A DNA stretch of 64,000 nucleotides from Trichoplax adhaerens. Taxonomy: Eukaryota; Placozoa; Uniplacotomia; Trichoplacea; Trichoplacidae. The stretch lies in assembly GCF_000150275.1 (NCBI RefSeq), contig NW_002060960.1, forward strand, positions 429,557 to 493,556, given 5' to 3'. Made by a program: the position numbers and the translations under genes. Below the pieces are notes generated by a model that did not search any database, was not told the DNA's origin, and was given only the letters and a program-made list of their open reading frames with translations. The first letter of the stretch is position 1; every line of letters starts with the position of its first letter. Positions 24,851 to 38,200 of the stretch are shown piece after piece.

Positions 24851-27800
24851 TACAATAGTCAAAGATTAGCTTGGAAGGAACTATCATTACAATCACTTAT
24901 TAGGGAAAATTGCAAACTGTAGCACAGATCCATTCCGATCCAATTTATTATGCTATCCAGCAAAGTTTGTAACCTTCGCCTAGTTTATACGCAACGTAAT
25001 AGAGAAAAGGAATTGCAGCGCAATTATGAAGGATTTTTCATCTATTTGCCAAGCGGTAACACTGTTTATCTACAGTAATGTGTAACTGGGCTACTCAATC
25101 ATTTATTTTCTCTCCTCTGAAATGATATGAGGAATTGGACATATGAGCGATCTCTAATTGCGGCCAGGCAGTATGACTAAGTAACAAACACTTAAGGCCC
25201 TGAAAGGCCTTAATCTTCGATTTTCAACCGCGTACTTCTAGTTTATTTTCCTTCTTCTTCAATATAATCTTTACTATAATTGGCAAAGTCAAACAATTAC
25301 GATAATAAAATCAAGCTCGTCATTAATTAGTAATGATTTTATGATTCTATTTTGTGTAGAAATTGAAATAATATTTCTGAATAAGTGCTGATCGTGTTTG
25401 GTAGTAATTCTCCTCTAGAGATTACAATAACCAATATCGAGGTATTTAATAAAAGTACTGTACTGTAGTGATATATTTCACAATTTAGATGCTAACTAAG
25501 ACTTAGCTATAATCAAGAACCCCCGTATCCATGATAAAAGTGCTCACTATTAGTAATAAAATTTCACTAGGAAAACATAATCAAGGGACAAACTCGTTGA
25601 ATTAAGATTCTAGCCATCTTTGAAGTAATATAATAAATGTCTGACATTGACATTTTGCATGTAAGAGTTAACTATAATATGCAAATTCTATAATATTATA
25701 GTCATCCGTTTAATTATTACTCGATTATTCATTAACTTTATGGATGTCATCCATCATCTAGCTAGCTTAATTTACAAATTACCTCTAAACTGCCTCAATA
25801 TAGTTATGAAGCTAATCTGTCCTTATTATAATTACTCCTCACAAGTTCGAGTATATTTATCCATTCCGACTCTATTAAATGACAAATAGAAGAACCATAA
25901 ACAGTATTCGTTAAGATTCAGAAATGATGCCAGATATATATACAGTTAATAATGTATCAAATGCTGATAACAAAATATCTTTAGAAAAGACTTTTCATAG
26001 TTTCGACTTGTTTATTTCTAAGGCAATCTGAATTCTTGAATTTTGCTATAGCTATTACAGGCTTTTAGAACTTGAAATTGATTTTTTTACAATGAGTAGC
26101 ATAGGCTAGTGAGTCTTTTTCGCTTGTAATTATGTGTCCAATATTCTTGACTTTACGTAAAATTAACCCTTTTCCATCTATAAAGAATATTATCAAAATT
26201 CTAATTAGAATAATAACGTAGTGCGGAGTCATACTAAAAATTATTCTATAAGATTTTTCTGCCACAAATACCGTATCTTTTATTTATTTCATTTCCGCAT
26301 GGATCACCTTATAAAATCACACTTAAGGCTTTCTATCCGAGAAAGACGAGTAACCCATGAAAATGAAATCTAATGTTTAATCTTTCAGTAGCAGTCAATA
26401 ACTTGTTATAATTGTTGCACAGTTTCTCTCCGTCTAAATATGAATCTCAGGTTTATCAAATGGTAGGACTATGTCTGGCTCAGGGTATCAAATCTTCATA
26501 ATATCTAAAATGAAGGAGTAGTCGCAAGAATTCATGCTCCAAAAGTGTTTAATGCTACATTGGGAAATATTCTCTTCTTGAGTATAGCAGAAATGTTGGA
26601 TTAATAATCAATCGTACACTTAATGCTTGAAAAGAAACGCTTTTTGTTTTAGTGTCGGACAATTTAATATTTTTAATCTATATTTTGCCCTTTATATTTA
26701 TCTAATCAATTATAGCCTAAAATCTGGAGTAAGATGCAGCCAGTACATCTACTGATGACAGCAAATTAAAACCAATTCATGGTATCTATATCACTACAGT
26801 AGTTCCATATGAGAATTTTTTACTGCTCATTTACTTAAGTTAATAATAAAGTATAAACAATTTTTACAAGTGAATCAGGAGTAAATATTTGTTGTTAATA
26901 TACAGCGTAGACACTTTTGTTGGATCACAGCCCTTGCCACCACATATGACGTAAAGTATAAAAAATCTAATAAAATTGCGATACGTGCAACAGCAAGCCT
27001 TCAAGTCTCCCTTTTCATCACATAAAGTCAATCATTACTGTAACATGCATACTTATGATTTGAGATCATTTTTTAATTGTATCACAGCCTGATGATATTA
27101 CTAGCATTTGATCCTGATATAACTGAATCAAATTAAGACTAAAATCGATTTAAAACCTTCTATTTTCTTGAACGAGAATTTTTCACTTCCAATTTATAAT
27201 GCAATCCATTTCTTCTTAGTGTTACAGCACGTAATACATCTCTGCGTTATATTGTATTTACTATCATTAAAATTGACTAATATGGATGATATTTTCGATT
27301 AAGAACTTTTACAGTATCCATTTAAAATTGTTTACAATCTTTAATTAACTTTATATAGAATTTTTTTTACAAAATCTGTTTTTTGATTGCATGTTGACAT
27401 CGTTGAGGATCCATTAAACTTTTTATCTTCAAATAAAATGAAGCTGATACCAATCTAGAAACGAATCACGGGATTAGTACTAACGCAAGCAAGTAAGAAA
27501 TTCGCATTCGAATCGCAGTCATTTATCTATAGCAGAAGTAGGCAATGGAAAACGCAGGACAAACCATTTCTGGATCGTCATTAGGTAATACTAGTTCAAT
27601 GTCAAATCATCCTGTTCAGAAGAGGCCCTGCAAATGATAATTTTATTCGTTTTTTGCCGGCGTGGATTCTAAACAGACTAACATTAAAGTGTTTGACGGG
27701 ATATTGAAGGGAGAATTAATTCGTCACTTTTCTTTTTCCATATATTTAGTTTAAAATTAATTATGAGTTACGTTACAGTCTTCTCGTCTTTTGAGCAATC

Positions 27801-29733
27801 TTTCATTAAAGTGATTTGGGTCTCACTCTATTTCAGTAAGAGCGTTAGAAATGAATCTTTAAGTAAAATATTCGTCTAGATATTTCTGCCCTATGTCGTT
27901 TATATGATTTTTTTTTATTATTCAATTTATCACCTAGATCGGATTAAATCATAATTCCCGAGCTAGAATCACTCCGTTTAGTAATGAACCCTTCAAAGCA
28001 TTTTCAAATAGTTTTCTACCTTTTTAAATTTCAATTTGCGGTTCCGCGAAATCATTGAAATTGAATCATTAAATTATAATTATACATCAATTCACTCTCT
28101 ATAGTACTATTTTTCTTTATTTCACCTAAGACGTAATCTTTAACTTAATTTTAAGTGATATGCAGTAATCCCTAGGGGGGCTACTTCGTTAAATAGTGGT
28201 CGCTAAAACGCCTTTTAAAAAGTCTTCTAACTTGGATTAAAAGCATACCGTTTAAAATTTGAAAACAAACAATAATCGTTTATCTACTTCCTCTCCTTAA
28301 CGTTTCCCAAATGATTGAATTTAACTCTACCTTTAATGCAAATCATCAGCAGAATTATTACGGCACTCCCTTAAATAATTGGTCGTTAAAATGATTTCCT
28401 AACTGGCTTTCCTAATTGTGGATTCTTAGCATTTTCGTAACGATATTTAAGATGAATCTTTAAGATAGAGTATCCGTCATTCACTTCTGAACTTTATGTC
28501 ATACTTTCAATTTAAACGATACTTCAATTAAATTGTAACCATCTTCGAGTGGTTTTCTCTAATGATACTCTAGAAAAATCTTTAAGACAGAATGTTCATC
28601 AACTAGCTTTTGTACTTTATTTGGTATTTTCAGCTTAAACAATACTTTCAATATCAACCGTATTCAAGCTGTTCACGCTAGTGATGTAATGTTTAAAATC
28701 TTATCAGTTTAAGGGATGTTACTTGATTATAATCTGAAAGAGCAATAGTAAAAGATTTTATAATGTGGTCATTATGATAATATTCACTATGAAACATGGA
28801 TCTTACGTATAATGCAGACGAATACCGAAAAGAGATTGGGTACTCATCCTTTTTATGCTTCAACGCAATTCCTCTTCTACTCATTTTCTTCTATGTACAA
28901 ATCTTAATTGCCATAAGGATCATTAAAATACTAAGCTGCTTTAATAGATTCACGAGTTCTCTATTTTTCAGCCATATTGACTCAAGGCTTCCCGTAATTA
29001 TTAACAGTGGTCGATATCATTCGCAATGGTAGCGAAGACTACGTAGATTTGTCTGGTTATAACACAGTCTCAATCTCCTAGAATGGTTTTGAGAAGTGAA
29101 CAATTCTTCTTACTTTCTTTCATGCCGTATATGAACTCAAGACTCATAATATGTAATGATCGGAGTTTTAATTCACTTTGGTGGAATAGTATTCTATTGC
29201 ATGGCTACTATGTACTATCCCGATAATACCGAAAAGGTTATAGTTTCGACCATACATGTCTAATAGTTAGAGAAAACCTGTAGATACCCCCATTTCTTAC
29301 TTATCTGTGGTAATATTCTTTTAGTAACTACTAGATAGTGATTATAGCTCGTAGATTGCTAAGACATACTGTGAATAATTATAAGCAGAAAATTTCAGAC
29401 GTTACGTACTGTATTAGGTTACGAGTTTTATAAAATTAGGTCAAGGGAGTGCAGTTACTTTCACCATGTACAGATAACATCCATGAAAAGTAATATCAGC
29501 TATGCTCATTATTACGACTTGGCATGATTACAACCAAATTAGAATTCCATGATTAGAATAGTATTAAATAATGCTCGATTTTGTGGTAGAGAAATGCGAT
29601 TCTTCTACTGATGTTGTAATATTATAAGAAACAGACTATAACTCAGTTTTCTTATTCAAACTGAAATCTCTAAGTGCTCGTTACAACATTTCGTCAAAAT
29701 ATTGATCAGCTAAATCTTAATAAATTTAATTAG
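24851..29733. other. Long gene-poor region upstream of the GCC2/GCC3 receptor
   Basis: No exon could be assigned with confidence. A 30-codon frame starting at the ATG at 27545 sits in a slightly less AT-rich patch and contains a possible donor (ATTAG/GTAATA), so it could be a first exon, but nothing downstream confirms it. The missing upstream exons of the receptor at 29734 may lie here. Confidence 0.4.
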
Positions 29734-31718
29734 TGATTTGTCCTCCTGGGTACTACCTCCAGTCCGATCAAACTTGCCTGCCTTGTCAAGTTGGTACTTA
29801 TCAACCTTATGCAAATCAATCCGACTGTTGGCTATGTCCGTATGGCTTAACTACATCGTCATCAGCATCGGTAGCTGTTGACCAGTGTCAAGGTAAGAAT
29901 TCTAATAGCATCAATATCATGACATATTGAAACTGTTGATAATCCGTCTAGCCATAGCAAATTACAAGTTTAATAACCTTACAGATATAGAACTTACATT
30001 TGGATAATCTTTTGCATTTTTTAGTAGCGAACAGTTTAATTATCGTCTCCTACGTTTTATTTGCAACCTGTATCTTGATGGCTTTAATATTAGGACTAAT
30101 ACTTTTAATCGAGTGCTTAATACACAGACGGTAAGTTTTAAGATGATAAATTTATATTTTCATCATAATTTTAAATCATATTGACAATAATTCATATAGT
30201 ACTTTTAGCTGAGTGCTCAATACACCAACGGAGGTTTAAAAAAAGATTTCTACGGATTTATATCATTTCTATAATCTTAAATAGTATTTTCATTTCGAAG
30301 ATCCTCCGCAATCAAGATATAGAAAGCTGATCATTTTGCTTGATTACCTCATAAAATTATTCAGATCTCACTTCATATCGATATCAGTGTATATCAGTAG
30401 CTAAAGTAAAATATAAAATCAATCTTTCTGTGTTACTTCATAGCTTGAATTCAATTCTCTAACGTTCAATTAATTCCATATATGGCTAATACAAAGCAAC
30501 ATGTAATAATAACAGCAGGGATAGTCGTCGATGCAAGAGTATTTCTTACTACACAATTAATACTAAATCTTTGGCTATCATTACTAAGTAATATCCTATT
30601 AACTTACCTTTAATCAATTGATAGCATAACCAACATAAACTTTACCACTCCAGGAGTTTTATATAGCATAAACATTTATAATGACAGTTTCTCGATGATA
30701 CTTGGTATCGTAGGAATTGCTGAATAAATACTATAAATACTGTAATTACTCTTTAAAAACTATAGTCATATCCGAAATCTGTCCGAAAAACGTCAAGGCG
30801 AATGGAATGTTAAGTCATGTAATGATAAATCAATCTATCCAACTCAATTTAATCTTTATCGAAAGCAGTATAGTGAAGACGACGATGATTTGGAGTGGGA
30901 TATTTTTCAAGTGCCGGGTAAGCCAAATTTTTCGAGGGTATATTTTTATCTTAATAAATTATTTTCCTTTACCTCTGTAACGGTTTATTTACCTTATCTT
31001 ACTAGCATGGGAATATAGCGATATTGAGCAGGTATTAAGCCGTAAAATTAAGGAGAAAAATGAAGCAAAAAAAACATCGCAACAATTACCTGATACTAGA
31101 GACTTACATCAAACTAACAAAATGAAATTATCGCGTTGCCAGGATGACAGTATTCGTGAATTTAATACTAGTAAAATAACTCAGCAAGAAAGACAGCATT
31201 CACCCGATAAAAGAAGAACGAGTAAAGTTCCCTTACCTGATACTGCGTTCGATTTGCCATTCGATAAAGAACTTACCGTTAATCAAGAAAATCAGCAATG
31301 TGATTCCAGTTCTTCTACGTTACATCAGCAAAATAACCAAGCAGGTCCTAAACAATCAAAAGAATTGATTGACCGAACTCAAACAGAGGGTAATATATTA
31401 CAGTCTTCTTGGAATACGATTCCGCCTAAGTTCCCAATTGAGCAACCGTTTGATAGTACTAGACGTAATAGTGACCATGTAAAACAAATAACTCCTCAGC
31501 ACTCCCGAATTTTCCTTCCGACACCAATTACTAGAGGTGATTCCTGGTTCGCTTACGAATCAAAAAGAGCATTAGAAGGATTTTACAGGAAAAATGATAG
31601 GCCATTAAAGCACCCTGAAATACAAGAAGACATAGAAGAAAAACAAGAAAATGAAGAACAGTTTTATCTCGATGACTATCTACAACAGCATGATGACCAT
31701 GAGGAGAGTAAAGACTAA
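29734..31718 (+). CDS. Single-pass membrane protein with GCC2/GCC3-like cysteine-rich ectodomain, 3' part
   Basis: Five exons (29734-29892, 30025-30130, 30766-30808, 30869-30917, 31006-31718) join in phase to 355 residues and a TAA stop. The first encodes a cysteine-rich module (CPPGYYLQSDQTCLPCQVGT, then CWLCPYG), the ephrin-receptor-like or GCC2/GCC3 repeat seen in large extracellular proteins. The second encodes a hydrophobic helix of about 25 residues (LIIVSYVLFATCILMALILG) followed by Arg-rich sequence, the expected membrane anchor and stop-transfer. The cytoplasmic part of roughly 285 residues begins basic, has an acidic patch YSEDDDDLEWD, and is then hydrophilic, Gln/Glu/Ser-rich and probably disordered. 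No kinase or other catalytic domain is visible. The 5' exons, including the signal peptide, were not found, so ectodomain length is unknown. The 43- and 49-base exons rest mainly on phase and splice sites. Confidence 0.8.
30198..30231 (+). repeat. Degenerate copy of the 3' end of the transmembrane exon
   Basis: Inside the intron after the transmembrane exon, a 34-base stretch (ACTTTTAGCTGAGTGCTCAA, then TACACCAACGG) repeats the last bases of that exon (ACTTTTAATCGAGTGCTTAA, then TACACAGACGG) about 100 bases further on. The donor site is not preserved. Confidence 0.65.
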
Positions 31719-34447
31719 GAAATTCTAAACTATCATTTCTATAATATCTTATATCTTTTATCTGTTTCAACCGCAGACACGGCTCTGAAACAGTAATCAG
31801 TATACAGTGCTATATCACGTTTATAGCTCGTATTATTTCGTCGTTACTCTAGAACTAAATTATTTGCAAATGAACCTGTTGCAAGTGAAAATGCATGCTC
31901 TTATAGATACGTCATAATTTCTGTATCAGCTTTATTGCTTTTTAATCAAAGCTGGATCTTAATAGGCTCAGATGTTGGTATATTTAATGGCTATATCAGT
32001 TCCTCTGCTTATCATTTATCATCTAAGACGTAGAATTGTCTTAATATTGGATTTACCGTCCAATATAAAGCTAGGATGAGATACATGAACACACTTAAGA
32101 GTCAGCTATCTACGCTTACTGTTACGTTAAATACAGTATCTAACTGCAGTGTGCACCATTATTTACAATGCTTGCAATTACATTTTGCATATTTGTAAAG
32201 CACACAAATAATACTGAGCAAAATATTGATTAAAGCAATAAAGAAAGCAATCAATACTTCGATTAATTATTCTATTATGCAACTGTTGTTTATTGAATAT
32301 TTTTGATAGTTGCAGATCATAATTAATAAGACATACAGGACACAATGTAATGTGAGTAAAATTTGATAAATACGTATTTTATTTCATCGATAACGTTATT
32401 TACAAATCTCTAAAATTTCTTATTCTTGGAGATTAAAAGAGACTAACTTTAATACTATATCTCTTTGAAAGATCTGATTGATAGCGGCAGCAAAAATTTT
32501 ATATTGGACGTCCTTTTGCATTAGCAAGCTAGCTCGTCAAAAAAATTCGTATTCTTCAGCTTGGTAATACGTAATTTGGAGGGTAGTCAAAAATGAAATT
32601 GAATATGCCCCAACTAAATGTGAACAGTTATGAAAAAGTTGCCAAGTTCATTTTTATACTTCAAGTACATCAATCATAAGTACAGAACACGCCATAAACA
32701 TACAAACTTAAAATTCACTTTCAAAAGAGCCGAAACCTTCATAGAAACTATTTCTAGAAGTACTCAAACTTTCTTCAGTGAGAAAGCCCACAGGTATCAC
32801 AGCACTCTTTACTGTTATTATGCAATTACATCCAGATGTTCTACATGTAAAGTGAAAGTCATCTGGAGCTATACCTCATCGCAAAATATATATAGAATTA
32901 TCAACAGAAAAATATTAAAATACAGTGCCGATTAATTAAAATAAGTGTTTCATAACCTACTTTAAATACGATTGAACACAGCGTATGCTTTCAAAGAAGA
33001 TGTACCCTATTCGTTATTAGCAGTAAACCAGGAAATAGACCTTTCTACTAATTCTTTGATCAGGTGAAGCGACAGAAAAGAATTAATAACTCTAACCAAT
33101 AAACCCTCTTCGTTTAAATTTTGAAAATCTGCATACGAGTATAATTTTGCTATTCGTCATTACAATGAATTCTTAAGGTTAGGACTTAGATAACTCTCCT
33201 AGCACAACATATCCTTATCTTATATGTTCATTATAAACTCAGCTATCTATTAACTTGATATAATAACTGTGTTCAAGAAAATTTATAACAAATTCAGGCA
33301 TGCAGTATACAGTACTTCAGTGATCAAGGAAGTTAACTCAATTAGTGAAATTATCTATTACATTATCGAGATCGTAAATTTTGATGAATTTGAGGAACAC
33401 CTTCGAACTCTTTAAGTATAACGATACAATGTAAGGCTATCAAAAATGATGAAGCGCATAGATAGATTATAGAATCCATACATTTCAAAATCAAACCATA
33501 TTAGATTTACTAGACCAAAAATTGTTATATTAATGTAGTTACTACACTAATTACTTCGGCAATTGCGATATGTAAAAAATATAGCCACTTAGAGAGTAAC
33601 ATAATTTTTAATTAGTAATATTTTAGTTAATATTTATAGGGTAATATATCACTTTGGTAAAAACTGTGCTAATTGACTAAATCTCTCTACGGTAATCATA
33701 ATGGTGGAGTTTATATATTGCACTCTAATAAAGTAGTTATAAGTGGCAGAATTATTAACCTCCACATAATTCAAGCGGTGGATTTATACCAAACTATCTA
33801 ATAGTAGCTAATTTTGGCTGTAATATTAGTAGACATAGATATCTAATGTTTTATTTTAGATTGTCAGATTACATCATGTTTTTATGAAATGGTTTATTAA
33901 CAGCACAAGATCTATCATAAACTAATTATTTAATTATAATCAATACGACTAGCAAGGTAGATATGAGTAATGTACTACAACTACCTGGTACGATAACATG
34001 TAAAAATATTAGTACGGTGCAATGGAATAGGCTATTTACCGCAGTACAATCGCAATTTGTTTTTCTTACTGTAAGCATTTAGGCTCGATTACTTTATGAG
34101 AGAATTAAAATTATTTAATTTACCAATCTATTTCTATGATAGTTTGTATAATAACATTACAATATGCATTTAGATTGCAATTATAAACCCATGTGTGCCG
34201 CCATTACCTAACTTAGTGTATGTGGACTGTAAAGAAACTCTCAGGATAAATTTTACAACGAAAATCAATCCCTGAAATTTGCAGCTTTTGCATTACAATT
34301 AAAGTCTTTACGAAATAATAGCTAACATAACGAATATAATTCGATGTAGCGCTATCTTTATAAAAGCTGTATTGGACAAGTCTGATTAATATGAATTCTA
34401 AAAGGTTATATAAGAGCTATATTGGACTTGTCCAATTAGTATGAATT
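31719..34447. other. Intergenic region between two convergent genes
   Basis: Very AT-rich sequence between the receptor stop (plus) and the adhesion GPCR stop (minus). A 101-codon frame at 32630-32935 (plus) resembles nothing known and is probably chance. No RNA gene seen. Confidence 0.5.
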
Positions 34448-34454
34448 CTAAAAG
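34391..34454. repeat. 50-base tandem duplication at the GPCR stop codon
   Basis: ATGAATTCTAAAAG occurs at 34391-34404 and at 34441-34454, and the preceding TATTGGAC(A/T)(A/T)GTC segment is also repeated. The second copy contains the TAG stop (CTA at 34448-34450) and last sense codons of the adhesion GPCR. Confidence 0.7.
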
Positions 34455-35299
34455 CTTGCTTGATTCAGTTCCCCATTCGTATACAAGTTTTCATACTATA
34501 AAATACATAGGTAAGCTATAGCTTAATAATATTTAAAATTTTTGCACAGTTATTGTTAAGCAAATTATCAAAATTAGGTAAACTTGTTACTTACCGACAT
34601 GAAACAATTTCATTTTATTATGCATCGCTATTTTTATACTATATTGCATAAATAATATCATAACTTACCTTAGTAATTCTATGATCACTGCTAGAAGAAG
34701 CTTTATCTTCTTTTTTAGCAGCTTTTAATAGAAAATAAAGCACTTATGATTATACTGGGCACTGTGCAGTGTGCATATAGAGATAAGATTAAATTCTTAA
34801 TACTGTTTGTCTATATAGTATTGCTATCAGTTAATCTATAAGGATCCTTAGTAAATGACAATCGTTCGAATTTAAAGTTATCGAAACTACTGGTTAGTGT
34901 CTATGTATAATTATAATGCTCGTAGCTTATGCAGACATGACATGTAACTTTAAAATATATTTTGAAAATAACTTAGCAAGTTAGCTTAGTATAAATTGTA
35001 AATGCTTATTTTGATAAAACTGTTAGTATACAGCAGATACATAAGGTAAAATATAAAGTAATTAAAATGCTGCTACTCATTAACAAAAAATTTTGCTAAA
35101 ACGTACTTACTTTCAAAATTTGGAGTTGTAGAATTCTCATTCTTAAGGTATGGTAATCTAGACTTGCACCAATTTATTTCTCCCTATTTTATCGCCATGA
35201 CATAAAATGTATTAATTCATCTTCGATGTTCGATTTTTTAAAGTTATTTACTGTTGATTTTTTTAAATTAAAATGTTTAACGCAATATTGACAAACAAC
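34448..35299 (-). CDS. Adhesion GPCR: cytoplasmic tail exons
   Basis: Four small exons in order 35252-35299, 35111-35141, 34669-34721 and 34448-34495 join in phase after the TM7 exon and end at TAG. They encode about 59 residues: a segment with two cysteines and basic residues (CQYCVKHFNLKK), a Ser-rich acidic/basic stretch (KKEDKASSSSDH) and the end KYENLYTNGELNQASF. YENL has the Y-x-N form bound by GRB2-type SH2 domains when phosphorylated, but that use is speculative. The last residues do not form a class I PDZ ligand. The small exons rest on phase and splice sites, so single borders may shift. Confidence 0.65.
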
Positions 35300-38200
35300 C
35301 TAGTAAAATATTATAAAATAGATATTAAAATTAATTATTTATAAAAATGCTTCATATATTAGTGCAATTATATCCTTATTTATGAGATTTTCCGTAAGCT
35401 TCAGACAATACAAACTGCAGTGATTTACTAAGCTGATAAGAGGATCACTTACCGTTTTAAGACCGTGATAAATTATATTTATACATCCATAGAATGCAAA
35501 TACATAAAGTCCCTAGTGATATATAACGTTTATGAAGTATGTGAGTATTATTATTTAAGTCATAATCAATGTACATTTTCTATTTTCAGCAATTTCATCA
35601 AAAAATTACATTTATATTAATTATGCCTAGATGAAATAAAATATTTCCATATTTTCGTACTGTAGTAAAAATCGATCTTTAATTTATTTAAAAGCAAAAC
35701 TGCTCTTGCAGCGGAAGATGCGGGTAGCTACTTTTTTTACAAGCTATTGATAATATAGAATTTTCATACCTTTATAACGCACACTGCTGCAAAAATATGC
35801 TGCAATATTGTATTGTTGAAGGCAATAAATAGCACAAATAGTGTCCAGCAAATAGCAAGCATTAGCAGAAGAACGGTTGCTTCAGGCAAATATAGTCTAT
35901 AATTTTGAAATTAGTTTTAATTATAGTCTTTCGGCAAAGTAGGGTATTAATAATATGCTAAGTTTCAACTTCATAACATATACTTCTTAATGATATGATA
36001 TTCATCCTCATGGAAAAAGTTGTTCATAATGCTCAGTTTCCTTGAATTCTTATACCCAAACGAAATTGTGATCGCAGCACCCTGTATATTTCATATTTCG
36101 CAGAATAAGTCTCTAGGTTAGATTTACAAAATACACTAAATTGCGTCTAGAAGAAATCATGGCAGATTCGTTTTGATGTAATAATTATAATTACATCAAT
36201 TTCTACATTGCAGCATATATGGAATTTCATTTCAACTGTACTAAACAGTGAAATAATCAATTGATTGACATGGTAGTGATTACAATCACTAGTGCTTAAG
36301 TACTAATGGTATGAACAGATTCACTATTCTAATCTACATCTGCAATACAGTAATTTAAAACATTAAGCTCATATGTATAGAATCCTAATTTGTCAACATA
36401 TCATGAACAGATACGAAATGTGTGATAATGCGTCGCATAGAATACGATACTGTATAATAATATAAGATATTACACATATATTTATGAAGAAATTATATTA
36501 AGATCTTACATTATAACATAATTAATCCTTACCAGTATCATGAGCATTATAGAAATAACGAATATCAAAATTATTGGTGGATTAGTTCTCAGCCAGCACC
36601 TATAAATTGTTGATCGTCATAGATATTGTCAAACAAAATACAGTTAATTAATATGAATCTTAGTCAACCATTAAGAATTTAAGCCCTTAACATTACGTAA
36701 GAGTAACTACAAGCAGAGCTAATGAAACTAATACATACGTCAATGTCATTATTTGCACCGATGTGCAATTTAACTTACGAATTATCTTGTATGTAATTAT
36801 CAATTCCTGCTATATTGATTGTAACAGCAGCGGTTACAACCGCAATAGCGATCGCTAAAACTAAAATATAACCAAAACGAATATTTATAGTTCATTATAC
36901 ATATGCACTGGCCATAATAAAAAATTAATAATAAATTATTTTTGAGATTTTTTCTTCTCTTAACGTTAATATAGTAATCAGTTTACATAAAAAAATTAGC
37001 ATGGTATATTTGTATATAGATACTACTTACCAAAGGTACATAATATGAAATATTTGCAGGCTTTATTTGTATTTGACGCTCTACTTGCAGATTTAAACAA
37101 GTAGAAAGTTTGACACAGCATCCAAGCAAAAGATGCCAAAAGTACATAGTGTAATACGGTGGCTAATATTACACATTGTAACTGAAATATATTGTAAAAT
37201 AGAGTATAAGATTGGTAATATAAGAGATTTAATCCACTAATTATGAAATACATACGTATTGAATAGAATAGCAGTTAAGAGATTTTATTCCTAGTTACGT
37301 GATATCAAACCTTCGATTCAGTTCGCGTTAATCCGAAGATGATAATAAGATTAGCAATGAGCAAACAAATGAATATATTGAGGTTGATACTGCTAAATAT
37401 TTGATGTGTTTGCCTAATTGAATAAAAGAAATGAACATTTATTTTGAAAAATTAGCTTCTAGCTGAAGTATTCGCTCTAACCATAAGTTTTTTTCTCTGG
37501 ATAATTTAATTAAAATATAGTAATTACAGCATTAGAAGAACGATACTTAACATCGCTTAAAATTCTTTGTATAACTCAAATACAATATTTCATATAACTA
37601 TGACTAGTTATAACATAAAAGTGGTGAAAATGGCAGTCGTATGATAATTTTAGCCATTGTAAAATATTCGATTTAGTAATACTCACATACCTCCAATAAA
37701 TAACATGAATTGCGATGGTCAATACTAGAAAGAAGCTAGATAAGCCACAGCCAATGTAAGTTGTAGTTTCCAATTTAATTTTAGTAATCTACATTTAAAT
37801 TACAAACAATACCGTATTTAATTGATTAGATTGGCATTTACAGTAGTTTACTATCAATTGCATAGTAATTCAGTTCGAGATTATTTTACCTTAGTTTAAT
37901 AGTGAAATTTTAAGCAATTGTTTTGCATCTTATATGAATCAATTTCAATTCATAAGTAATTTAGTAGTTGAATATAAGGATATCTGATTATAAAAGTACC
38001 ACTAAATATCATGTCGAACTTTATTTACGTAATGAAACATAAATTCTACAATATAATTTTGTTGTTAATCATAGTAGTTCATTAGGTAAACTGCTATACA
38101 GCTATCAAAAGCTTTTCAAGACATAAACTTATATGTAATAAAAATATGAAGACATTTATGTTAATATAAGGACTCACAGGGACATTAGACAGGATAGTCG

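Noticed and set aside
27545-27637. 30-codon frame with a possible donor site, candidate first exon
   Set aside because: No downstream exon could be linked and no family was recognised.
32630-32935. 101-codon plus-strand frame
   Set aside because: Basic, low-information sequence with no recognisable domain, in a gene-poor stretch; kept only as part of the intergenic note.
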